Shown in pieces: positions 1 to 5,492 of a DNA stretch of 6,183 bases. The stretch lies in assembly GCA_030844565.1 (NCBI GenBank), contig JAUUNK010000280.1:1-6183 (forward strand), written 5' to 3'. Positions within the stretch are counted from its first letter, which is position 1, and every line of letters starts with the position of its first letter. The translations under genes were made by a program, and so were the position numbers. The notes under the pieces are model-generated. The model did no database searches, had not been told where the DNA came from, and was given only the letters and a program-made list of their open reading frames with translations. This DNA comes from Bacteroides ovatus. GTDB taxonomy: Bacteria; Bacteroidota; Bacteroidia; Bacteroidales; Bacteroidaceae.

Positions 1-162
1 AACTGGTCGATCATGAAAGATGTGAAACTCTCTGCCGGATATTCTTTTATGCGTGGTACGAAGACGATGGACGCTGTGAAAACCGGCAATCATAAAAGCT
101 GGCAGGATTGGGGATGGGTATCGTTGAATATCAATCCGAAAGTATTTTTCACTAAATGGTAG
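1..162 (+). CDS. C-terminal fragment of a probable outer-membrane beta-barrel protein
   Basis: Frame 1 is open from the first base to a TAG at 160-162, giving the last 53 residues of a protein whose start lies outside the window. The fragment has alternating polar and hydrophobic stretches (for example VKLSAGYSFMRGT and WGWVSLNINPKVFF), many aromatic residues, and ends in F-F-T-K-W. A C-terminal aromatic residue closing an amphipathic strand is typical of outer-membrane barrels recognised by the BAM machinery. A strong hairpin terminator follows 21 bases after the stop, which supports this as a true gene end. I cannot name the family from 53 residues; a porin-like protein is a guess. It converges with the minus-strand operon and is probably functionally unrelated to it. 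Confidence 0.6.
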   Translation, partial: NWSIMKDVKLSAGYSFMRGTKTMDAVKTGNHKSWQDWGWVSLNINPKVFFTKW

Positions 163-183
163 AGAAATAAACAGAATGATGAG

Positions 184-215
184 AATCCCGGTTGACTTAT
201 GTTGACCGGGATTTT
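184..215 (+). terminator. Hairpin terminator between convergent genes
   Basis: AATCCCGGTTGAC (184-196) and GTTGACCGGGATT (201-213) form a 13-bp stem with two G-T wobbles and a TTAT tetraloop. The + strand then continues into a short T run ending at 215. It lies just downstream of the + strand gene ending at 162. The nitroreductase gene ends at 229 on the other strand, so the same hairpin could also stop the minus-strand operon. The T tract on that side is weak, however. Confidence 0.8.
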
Positions 216-228
216 AGGACTTTGATCT

Positions 229-990
229 CTATACCGAATATCTGCTTTTAGCCGAGGTAAATCCCTGTTGACTTAAGGCATCCGCAACTCCTTTGTAATG
301 AAACGGATGTCGGTAGAAATCAGCTGCCAGGTCTGTCCAGTTGCCTACACGATTATTCCATGGACGTTCTTTAAGATAATGGGCGTAGATAACGTCATAT
401 TCAGCGAGTTTATCTTTTAAATCAGTCTTATATGTCTCTTCGAAAAAGACAGCCTGTTGTGGAAAACGAGGCTTTAATCCCGGTTCTTCTGCGGGGTAGC
501 CGATACATAATCCCAACATAGGAAAGACATATTCCGGAAGTTGCAATTCATGGACAATTTCCAGCGCATTTTTACGTACATCTCCAATAGGGACTGTTCC
601 CAATCCCAATGATTCGGCAGCCACGACAGCCGCTTCGAGAGCGATACCGACTTCATGAGCTCCCACGAGCAATGTGTCAATGTCCTGCATTACTTCATCG
701 AGCGTTTGCTCTTTCTTATGGCAGGCAAGAGCCACCCTATGGTAATCAGTACAGAACACGAGGAATACGGGAGCTTCGGCAATGTGTACCTGATTTCCGC
801 ATAATTCGGCTAAACGTCTTCTATGGTCGGTATTCTTTACTGCAATTATGGAAACGAGTTGCAGGTTTACCCAGTTCGGTGCGGCTTGTACGGCACGGAT
901 GATGGAGTTTAAATCTTCATCGCTTACCGTTCTGTCGGTGTATGAACGGATGGAACGATGTGCCAGCATACTATCTATGACTTTATTCAT
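229..990 (-). CDS. NfsA-like nitroreductase / flavin oxidoreductase
   Basis: This is a 253-residue protein of the FMN-dependent nitroreductase superfamily, closest in layout to NfsA/FRP-type NADPH oxidoreductases (about 240 residues). These enzymes reduce nitro-aromatics, quinones or free flavin with NAD(P)H in the cytosol. Visible family marks are the N-terminal phosphate-binding motif HRSIRSY (H11, R12, S13, R15), the APNWVNLQ stretch (residues 37-44) in the place of the usual S-S-N-x-Q FMN contact, the GLGTVPIGDVR segment (129-139), and a GLCIGYP...KPRFP tail (160-176), which in NfsA-type enzymes lies near the nicotinamide nucleotide. The start at 990 is preceded by an A-rich leader (AAGAAAA), with no Shine-Dalgarno, as usual in Bacteroidota. 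It is the last gene of the four-gene array, 40 nt after the aldo/keto reductase. The family is secure; the physiological substrate is unknown. Confidence 0.9.
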   Translation of the reverse strand: MNKVIDSMLAHRSIRSYTDRTVSDEDLNSIIRAVQAAPNWVNLQLVSIIAVKNTDHRRRLAELCGNQVHIAEAPVFLVFCTDYHRVALACHKKEQTLDEVMQDIDTLLVGAHEVGIALEAAVVAAESLGLGTVPIGDVRKNALEIVHELQLPEYVFPMLGLCIGYPAEEPGLKPRFPQQAVFFEETYKTDLKDKLAEYDVIYAHYLKERPWNNRVGNWTDLAADFYRHPFHYKGVADALSQQGFTSAKSRYSV

Positions 991-1030
991 TTTTCTTATT
1001 ATAGTTCATAATTTATAGCATTTCATGTTA

Positions 1031-1870
1031 TTACCAACCTGCCAAAGGTATTTTCCGTGTCGGTGTGGGAAACACGGTATCCAAATCATACAAATCTTCC
1101 TTTGTCAGATGAATGGAAAGGCTTCGGAAATTATCTTCCACATGGGCTACATTGCCGGCTTTGGGTATGGCAATGATACCGGATTGACGCATAGTCCACG
1201 ATAATGCGATTTGTGCGGGCGATACATCGTGTCGCCGGGCGATTTCCACCAATGTAGGGTGGCGCAGAAGTCGTCCTTCTCCGATCGGCGAATAGGCCAT
1301 AAGCGGCATTCTACGGGCAGCGCACCACGGCATGAGGTCGAACTCTATGCCCCGGTCGCCGAGGTTATAGAGTACCTGATCGGTGGCGCAGCCGCTTCCA
1401 CCGGACAGTGAAACAATACGTTCCATGTCGGCTGTGTCCATATTACTGACACCCCATAAACGGATTTTTCCCTCTTGTTGCAATTCGGTCATCGCCCGAA
1501 CGGTTTCTTCATAAGGATGGCGTCCTTTCCAGTGCAACAGGTAGAGGTCGATATACTCCGTTCCGAGCTTCAGCAAACTTCGTTCACAGGCGAGTTTCGT
1601 TCCACGATAGCTTGCATTACTCGGTAAAACTTTGCTCACGAGAAGCACTTTCTCTCTACAGTCGCGGACAGCTTCGCCTACCAGTTCCTCGTTGTCGTAC
1701 ATCTCGGCAGTATCGACAAGGTTCATTCCCAGTTCGATGCCATGTTGTAATGCCCGTATTTCTTCATGCCGCCGTGCGGCGGATTGTCCCATTTTCCATG
1801 TGCCTTGTCCCAACGGACAAACAGTTTGTCCATTTGGGAAAGTGATTATTGGTCGTTCTGTTTTCTTCAT
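1031..1870 (-). CDS. Aldo/keto reductase, YeaE-like
   Basis: This 279-residue cytosolic NADPH-dependent aldehyde/ketone reductase has the full AKR catalytic tetrad: D53 and Y58 in DTAEMYD, K80 in LLVSK, and H113 in YLLHWKG. Later family landmarks are GKIRLWGVSN (134-143), the N-x-G-x-RGIE-x-DLMPWC segment (169-183), MAYSPIGEGR (191-200) and the cofactor-phosphate region IPKAGNVAHVEDN (235-247). From memory, the pattern closely follows E. coli YeaE, a methylglyoxal reductase, including GQGTW near the N-terminus and CATDQVLYNL. A reactive-carbonyl substrate is therefore plausible but not proven. The ATG overlaps the stop of the upstream MFS gene as ATGA (1867-1870), the classic arrangement for translational coupling. 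An inverted repeat lies in the first 25 codons. Length is normal and nothing is truncated. Confidence 0.93.
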   Translation of the reverse strand: MKKTERPIITFPNGQTVCPLGQGTWKMGQSAARRHEEIRALQHGIELGMNLVDTAEMYDNEELVGEAVRDCREKVLLVSKVLPSNASYRGTKLACERSLLKLGTEYIDLYLLHWKGRHPYEETVRAMTELQQEGKIRLWGVSNMDTADMERIVSLSGGSGCATDQVLYNLGDRGIEFDLMPWCAARRMPLMAYSPIGEGRLLRHPTLVEIARRHDVSPAQIALSWTMRQSGIIAIPKAGNVAHVEDNFRSLSIHLTKEDLYDLDTVFPTPTRKIPLAGW

Positions 1871-3060
1871 ATTGTCACTGCCATTATGTGTTTATTGCGG
1901 CTCATTAAGCTATTCCTGATAATAATGCTTGCCACTCCGACAAGCAGGAATGCCACAGCTCCCAACGGAGATGATTGTGTTCCCCATACGGTTATGAACA
2001 TGCCACATATTGCCGTTCCCAACGTTGTTCCGAGATTTGCGGCGGTCAGGAACAATCCGTTGGCAAAATCGGGTGCTTCGGTTGCCGACGTAGATACCAT
2101 GAATTGATTCCCGTTATTTGCAATACCTGCGAATATTCCCAATATCAGAATGACGATTGACGTTGGTATGGTCAGTTTCCCTAGTCCGTAAAGTACGAGA
2201 TAAAGTATCGCCATGATGGCAGGTACGTATTTCAACGTGGCGAAAGGACGTTGTGCCAACAACTTTCCGGCTGCGATATTTCCGACGATATTTGCCATGC
2301 CGTAAACAAACAGCAGAAGGCTGATTACCTTGAAGGAGACATCTGTAACCGTTATCAGGTAATCGGACAAGTAGCTGTAAAATCCGAACATGGCTGCATT
2401 CATCAGTAATGCCGCAAGGAAGGAGTTCCACAATACGGGCTTTCTCAATACGCTGAGTTGTGTGCCATACGATAACCGTTCCTTAACGGGCATGGACGGT
2501 ATGAGGAAAATAGTGGCGAGCAGTACAAATGCATTGACAACGGTAAAAAATACCATTGCTGCAGAGAATGAAAATTCACTGGCGATGTAGCTCGTCACGG
2601 GCACTCCGAGCACCATTCCTGCCGATACTCCGGCAAAGATTTTGGAAACGGCTTTCGGAGCATCCTCCCGACTAACGGAAGAGGCTGCGGTTGAGAAAGC
2701 GATGGATACATAGAGCGGATGAAAGAATGCCGGAATCGCACGGGTTATCAACAGTACGGTAAAGTTCGTCGTGAAGACCGAAACGAGGTTGGAAATCACG
2801 AACACGGACAAGGCGAGCACCATGACCGTTTTACGGTTTACCCGTGAAAAAAGTAACGGTACGACGGGAGCAGAGAAGACAATGATCAGCGCAAAGAGGC
2901 TGACCGTCCAACCCGCATCCGGCACCGTAACACCGAAGGTTTCGGCAATGATAGGGATGATGCCCACTACTCCCATTTCAGTATTCAATATTCCGAATAC
3001 TCCGAGTGTGAGGATGAACATCAACAAGTGGTTATGCTTATTTTTAGTTGATATACTCAT
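1867..3060 (-). CDS. MFS transporter, DHA1 (drug:H+ antiporter-like) family
   Basis: This is a 397-residue inner-membrane protein with about 12 hydrophobic segments, roughly at 11-33, 48-70, 78-96, 101-122, 140-162, 166-188, 209-231, 243-263, 277-293, 299-318, 333-358 and 364-383. The loop after the second segment, FSRVNRKTVM (71-80), is a degenerate MFS motif A. GVSAGMVLGVPVTSYI (144-159) in the fifth segment resembles the antiporter motif C, although its proline sits in G-V-P. NTEMGVVGIIP (26-36) in helix 1 is typical of the AraJ/YdhP-like DHA1 branch, which mostly exports small molecules or sugars using the proton gradient. It starts 9 nt after the hydrolase stop and overlaps the reductase start by 4 nt, so it is clearly co-transcribed. 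The substrate cannot be read from sequence; export is inferred from the family. Confidence 0.92.
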   Translation of the reverse strand: MSISTKNKHNHLLMFILTLGVFGILNTEMGVVGIIPIIAETFGVTVPDAGWTVSLFALIIVFSAPVVPLLFSRVNRKTVMVLALSVFVISNLVSVFTTNFTVLLITRAIPAFFHPLYVSIAFSTAASSVSREDAPKAVSKIFAGVSAGMVLGVPVTSYIASEFSFSAAMVFFTVVNAFVLLATIFLIPSMPVKERLSYGTQLSVLRKPVLWNSFLAALLMNAAMFGFYSYLSDYLITVTDVSFKVISLLLFVYGMANIVGNIAAGKLLAQRPFATLKYVPAIMAILYLVLYGLGKLTIPTSIVILILGIFAGIANNGNQFMVSTSATEAPDFANGLFLTAANLGTTLGTAICGMFITVWGTQSSPLGAVAFLLVGVASIIIRNSLMSRNKHIMAVTI

Positions 3061-3069
3061 GTTTTTATT

Positions 3070-4146
3070 TTATTTGAGGTTTGACTTGAAAAATGCTTCC
3101 AGTTTGTCAAACGGAATCTTCCGGTCGTAAAGGTCGGTGTGGTTGGCTCCGGGAACGATTAGTAACTCCTTGTTGTTGCCCTTGAGGCGTTTGAAGGCAT
3201 CCTCGCTGAAATAACGCGAATGGGCATTTTCGCCGTGAATGAGCAATACAGCATTATCAATCTCGTGGATATAGGTTAACAATGGCATATTGATGAACGA
3301 AAGAGCCATCGTGGGGTTCCATGCACCATTAGAATTGATGGCACGGGCGTGAAAAGCACGTTCAGTCTTGTAATAATCGAAGTAGTCTTTGACGAATTGC
3401 GGCTCGTCGCCCTTGATGCTAGTGGGCAGACCGGGCGTACCGGGAGTGGCCGTGCCGTTCTGTGCATCACGGGTCCGGATAGCATTCATCGCCTCGCGTT
3501 TGTTGCGGCGTACTTCGGCACTGTCCTCGGCATCGAAATAGCCGTTGGCATTCACGCGGCTCATATCGTACATTGTAGAAGCTACTGTTGCTTTGATGCG
3601 CGTGTCCATTGCCGCGGCATTCAGTCCCATACCACCGAATCCGCAGATGCCGATGATACCGATGCGTTTGGCATCTACATTGGGGTGTGCAATCAGGAAA
3701 TCCACTGCCGCGCTAAAATCTTCGGTGTTGATGTCGGGCGATGCCACATTACGGGGTTCGCCACCGCTCTCGCCCGTATAAGAGGGGTCGAACGCAAGGG
3801 TGAGGAATCCGCGTTCGGCCATTGTCTGCGCATAAAGTCCCGATGACTGTTCCTTCACAGCCCCGAAAGGGCCGCTAACGGCAATGGCAGGGAGTTTACT
3901 TTCGATATTCTTGGGTTCGTACAAGTCGGCGGCAAGTGTGATGCCATAGCGGTTTTTGAAAGTTACTTTACGATGATTAACCTTGTCGCTCTGTGGGAAC
4001 TTTTTGTCCCATTCCTGTGTAAGATTCAATGTGTCCATATGATTACTTGTTTTTTGATTTGTAATACCGTTCGTGCAGCCGGTAAGCAACCCCATACTTA
4101 ACAAGGCTGCGATAGCTGCGGATTTAAAATTCGCTGTTCTCATCAT
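3070..4146 (-). CDS. Alpha/beta-hydrolase lipoprotein with a Cys in the nucleophile elbow
   Basis: This 358-residue alpha/beta hydrolase is exported. The N-terminus has R3/K8, a hydrophobic core and a lipobox LLTGC, giving a mature N-terminus at C24. The residues after C24 (TNGITNQ) lack the acidic stretch known to send Bacteroidota lipoproteins to the cell surface, so a periplasm-facing location is more likely. The mature enzyme shows AVSGPFGAVKEQSSG (89-103), the AFDPSYTGESGGEPR strand and oxyanion region (118-132), the nucleophile elbow G-I-C-G-F-G-G (166-172) with C168 where serine is usual, and G-A-N-H-T (333-337) with H336 as the likely catalytic base. The acid is less certain; E306 in LLIHGENAHS is one candidate. 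Cysteine at this position recalls dienelactone hydrolase (G-x-C-x-G). ATG codons at 4146 and 4143 are both usable. It is the first gene of the operon, 38 nt downstream of a -7 box. Its substrate is unknown. Confidence 0.88.
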   Translation of the reverse strand: MMRTANFKSAAIAALLSMGLLTGCTNGITNQKTSNHMDTLNLTQEWDKKFPQSDKVNHRKVTFKNRYGITLAADLYEPKNIESKLPAIAVSGPFGAVKEQSSGLYAQTMAERGFLTLAFDPSYTGESGGEPRNVASPDINTEDFSAAVDFLIAHPNVDAKRIGIIGICGFGGMGLNAAAMDTRIKATVASTMYDMSRVNANGYFDAEDSAEVRRNKREAMNAIRTRDAQNGTATPGTPGLPTSIKGDEPQFVKDYFDYYKTERAFHARAINSNGAWNPTMALSFINMPLLTYIHEIDNAVLLIHGENAHSRYFSEDAFKRLKGNNKELLIVPGANHTDLYDRKIPFDKLEAFFKSNLK

Positions 4147-4183
4147 TCTATTATTTAAATGGTTATTGTTCTATTTCATATTG

Positions 4184-4191
4184 CAAAGGTA
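4184..4191 (-). promoter_or_regulatory. -7 box (TACCTTTG) of the hydrolase operon promoter
   Basis: Read on the minus strand the site is TACCTTTG, an exact match to the Bacteroidota -7 consensus TAnnTTTG, and it lies 38 nt from the hydrolase start codon. No TTTG-type -33 element is seen at the usual spacing. That would fit a promoter that depends on an activator such as the neighbouring AraC-family protein (inference). Confidence 0.6.
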
Positions 4192-4224
4192 CGGCTATAA
4201 AATAAGCGGCACATTATTGTCGGG

Positions 4225-4246
4225 CTCAAAAGGAGTTACTCAAAAG
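4225..4246 (-). repeat. CTCAAAAG direct repeat, candidate activator site
   Basis: CTCAAAAG occurs at 4225-4232 and again at 4239-4246, with repeat starts 14 bp apart and a small GAGTTACTC palindrome at 4233-4241 between and overlapping them. The pair lies about 34-55 bp upstream of the hydrolase -7 box. That is where a class of AraC-type activators would contact DNA next to RNA polymerase. The binding role is inferred from position and repetition only. Confidence 0.4.
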
Positions 4247-4255
4247 CTCAACTAT

Positions 4256-4390
4256 CTATTTTCTTAAAAGCTCCATGCAAATGGCAGGAAAAGTAGTTCT
4301 GAATTTATGATAATCAAGTTTGGCGGTGGACAATATGGCATCAGCATACACATTGCTATGAAGATTGTATACTCTATATTTTCCGGTAAA
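4256..4390 (-). pseudogene. Possible C-terminal gene remnant, unidentified
   Basis: A 44-codon frame is open from 4390 down to a TAG at 4256-4258. Its only ATG is near its end, so it has no start of its own. The translation runs from FTGKYRVYNLHSNVYAD to KFRTTFPAICMELLRK and reads like a protein C-terminus: mixed charge, ordered hydrophobics and no low complexity. It is preceded in frame by two stops (TAA at 4391-4393, then TGA). Just upstream, another frame gives PYGKGSPDNLPENIEY, which could be the preceding part after a frameshift. I do not recognise the family. It could be a decayed gene left by an insertion or deletion between the regulator and the operon, or chance. Confidence 0.3.
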
Positions 4391-4403
4391 TTATCAGGGC
4401 TGC

Positions 4404-4440
4404 CCTTACCGTAAGGTTACTGTAAGGAACAAGCTGTAAG
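4404..4440. repeat. 11-bp tandem palindromic repeat (TTACyGTAAGG)
   Basis: TTACCGTAAGG (4406-4416) is followed directly by TTACTGTAAGG (4417-4427), which differs at one base. Each unit contains the palindrome TTAC-n-GTAA, and the first extends to CCTTAC-C-GTAAGG (4404-4416). A third half-unit, CTGTAAG, lies at 4434-4440. An 11-bp period places both palindromes on the same DNA face, as protein-binding sites often are. It lies downstream of araC and about 215 bp upstream of the operon promoter. Its function is unknown. Confidence 0.5.
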
Positions 4441-4444
4441 TTGA

Positions 4445-4484
4445 TATTTAAGCCTCACTGCGATGTCGCAGTGAGGCTTAAATA
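4445..4484 (-). terminator. 40-bp near-perfect palindrome, probable araC terminator
   Basis: Bases 4445-4463 pair perfectly with 4466-4484 around a central TG. The core GCCTCACTGCG / CGCAGTGAGGC is flanked by AT-rich arms. In RNA this forms a stem of about 18 bp with a small loop, starting 35 nt after the araC stop. The T tract on the minus strand is short and interrupted (TTAAATAT), so termination is likely but not textbook. Its perfect symmetry also allows an operator role. Confidence 0.6.
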
Positions 4485-4519
4485 ATTTAATTAAAAAACT
4501 CAATATATTTTGCTCCGAT

Positions 4520-5356
4520 TTACACGAATGTGTCGGTCGGCGGCATACCGTACTGTTTTTTGAAGGCGGTTGAGAAGTGAGACGGGTTCTTGAAACCGAT
4601 TTCGGCATAAACATCCACGACCTTTTTGCCGCCCTCTTTCATCAGGGCGTAAGCTACTTCGAGTCGTTTACGGATAAACCATTTTTCGGGAGTGAGGTCG
4701 CTGATTTTCTTGAAATCCCGTTTGAATGTGGCAAGGCTGCGTCCCGTGTAGTGTGCCATCTCTTCCATCGTGAGCTCGTACATGTAGTTCTCGTTCATAA
4801 ATTCCAGAATATCTATTTTCCACGGTTCATTGAAGTCGAAAAGCGTCGGCGCGAACTTTTTGTTGATATGTAATAATGCGAGCAGACCTTCCTGCAATTT
4901 CAGTTGCATCAGGTCATCCACAGGTTTCACCTTCGGATCGAAGTAGGGCGTCATCGAAGCGAACAGACTGGCGAGTTCGGCCGTTTTCGGAAGTTTTATC
5001 ACTCCGGAATTGAGTTTCGCGGTATTGGTCGGTACTTTACGTTGTTCCAACTTACCGTACATTTCACGTAAGAAACGACGTGTGAACATCAGGAAGATAC
5101 CGCAGTAGCGTTCACCATCTTTCGTCTTCTTGTACATCGTAATGTGATGGTCGCGCGGTATGAAGACGCATTCGCCTTTTCCGACATGAATTTGCTCATT
5201 GCCATTGTCGAGAATCATCTCACCCGAATAGACGTAATTGATGGCATATTCGCGGGAACGATGTACGCAGCCGCTGAGGTCATCATAGAAGAAGCTGTAG
5301 AATACATCGTTGTAATTGAAGATAAGCTTCATTTGCCCTAATTGTTCATCTGTCAT
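4520..5356 (-). CDS. AraC-family transcriptional regulator (ExsA-like N-terminus)
   Basis: This 278-residue regulator has two parts. The N-terminal half (about 10-115) resembles the cupin-like ligand/dimer domain of ExsA-type AraC proteins, with YAINYVYSGEMIL (37-49) and VGKGECVFIPRDHHITM (58-74). The C-terminal part (about 180-278) is the double helix-turn-helix DNA-binding domain. Its first HTH is around LTMEEMAHYTGRSLATFKRDFKK (195-217) in segments. The second is VVDVYAEIGFKNPSHFSTAFKK (246-267 region), ending in the family's G-x-x-P. It lies directly upstream of the hydrolase operon on the same strand, separated by a 163-nt terminator-to-stop-proximal region and the operon promoter. This makes it the most likely activator of that operon (inference). 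The ligand is unknown. The ATG at 5356 has an A-rich leader and a -7 box 26 nt upstream. Confidence 0.92.
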   Translation of the reverse strand: MTDEQLGQMKLIFNYNDVFYSFFYDDLSGCVHRSREYAINYVYSGEMILDNGNEQIHVGKGECVFIPRDHHITMYKKTKDGERYCGIFLMFTRRFLREMYGKLEQRKVPTNTAKLNSGVIKLPKTAELASLFASMTPYFDPKVKPVDDLMQLKLQEGLLALLHINKKFAPTLFDFNEPWKIDILEFMNENYMYELTMEEMAHYTGRSLATFKRDFKKISDLTPEKWFIRKRLEVAYALMKEGGKKVVDVYAEIGFKNPSHFSTAFKKQYGMPPTDTFV

Positions 5357-5381
5357 ATTTTTTTGCTTTTCTTTCTGATTG

Positions 5382-5389
5382 CAAATATA
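5382..5389 (-). promoter_or_regulatory. -7 box (TATATTTG) of the araC-type gene
   Basis: On the minus strand the site is TATATTTG, matching TAnnTTTG, 25 nt before the ATG at 5356. This would give a short leader of about 20 nt. No convincing -33 TTTG is visible upstream, so the call rests on the single box and its position. Confidence 0.5.
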
Positions 5390-5413
5390 GCAAAAACAGT
5401 TTTATTTCTCTTC

Positions 5414-5453
5414 GGCTCATTTATATATTTAACTTGTTTTCGATATAAGAGCC
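5414..5453. repeat. Imperfect inverted repeat between the two regulator genes
   Basis: GGCTC (5414-5418) plus TTATAT (5421-5426) pairs with ATATAA (5443-5448) plus GAGCC (5449-5453), with a 2-nt bulge and a 16-nt loop. It lies in the 136-bp gap between the Crp/Fnr-family gene and araC, just upstream of the araC -7 box. It could be a weak terminator for the gene ending at 5493 or an operator for araC. Nothing else in that gap is convincing. Confidence 0.3.
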
Positions 5454-5492
5454 AAATTATTCCTTAGTTTCAACCCTGCCCCTGTTTCTTTA

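Noticed and set aside
229..990. Reading the nitroreductase as a nim-type nitroimidazole resistance gene
   Set aside because: Nim proteins are smaller and belong to the pyridoxamine-oxidase-like split-barrel fold; this protein has the nitroreductase HRSxRxY start and NfsA-like tail instead.
2114..2431. 105-codon minus-strand frame inside the MFS gene
   Set aside because: It is a shifted frame of the transporter with Arg/His-rich, non-membrane composition and no recognisable motif.
3349..3846. 165-codon plus-strand frame opposite the hydrolase
   Set aside because: It is antisense to a well-supported enzyme with clear motifs, and its composition (runs of H, C, A and R) is typical of an antisense shadow in a GC-richer gene.
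4307..4414. 35-codon plus-strand frame starting MIIKFGGGQYG
   Set aside because: It is antisense to the possible remnant at 4256-4390, ends inside the tandem repeat, and has no promoter or A-rich leader that distinguishes it; coding status cannot be supported.
4147..4519. Insertion sequence or integrative-element end in the large intergenic region
   Set aside because: No terminal inverted repeats flanking a transposase and no target-site duplication were found; the palindromes are local hairpins rather than paired element ends.
4417..4614. 65-codon minus-strand frame overlapping the 3' end of araC
   Set aside because: It overlaps the HTH-coding end of araC in another frame and runs through the palindrome at 4445-4484; its tail is simply the translation of that hairpin.
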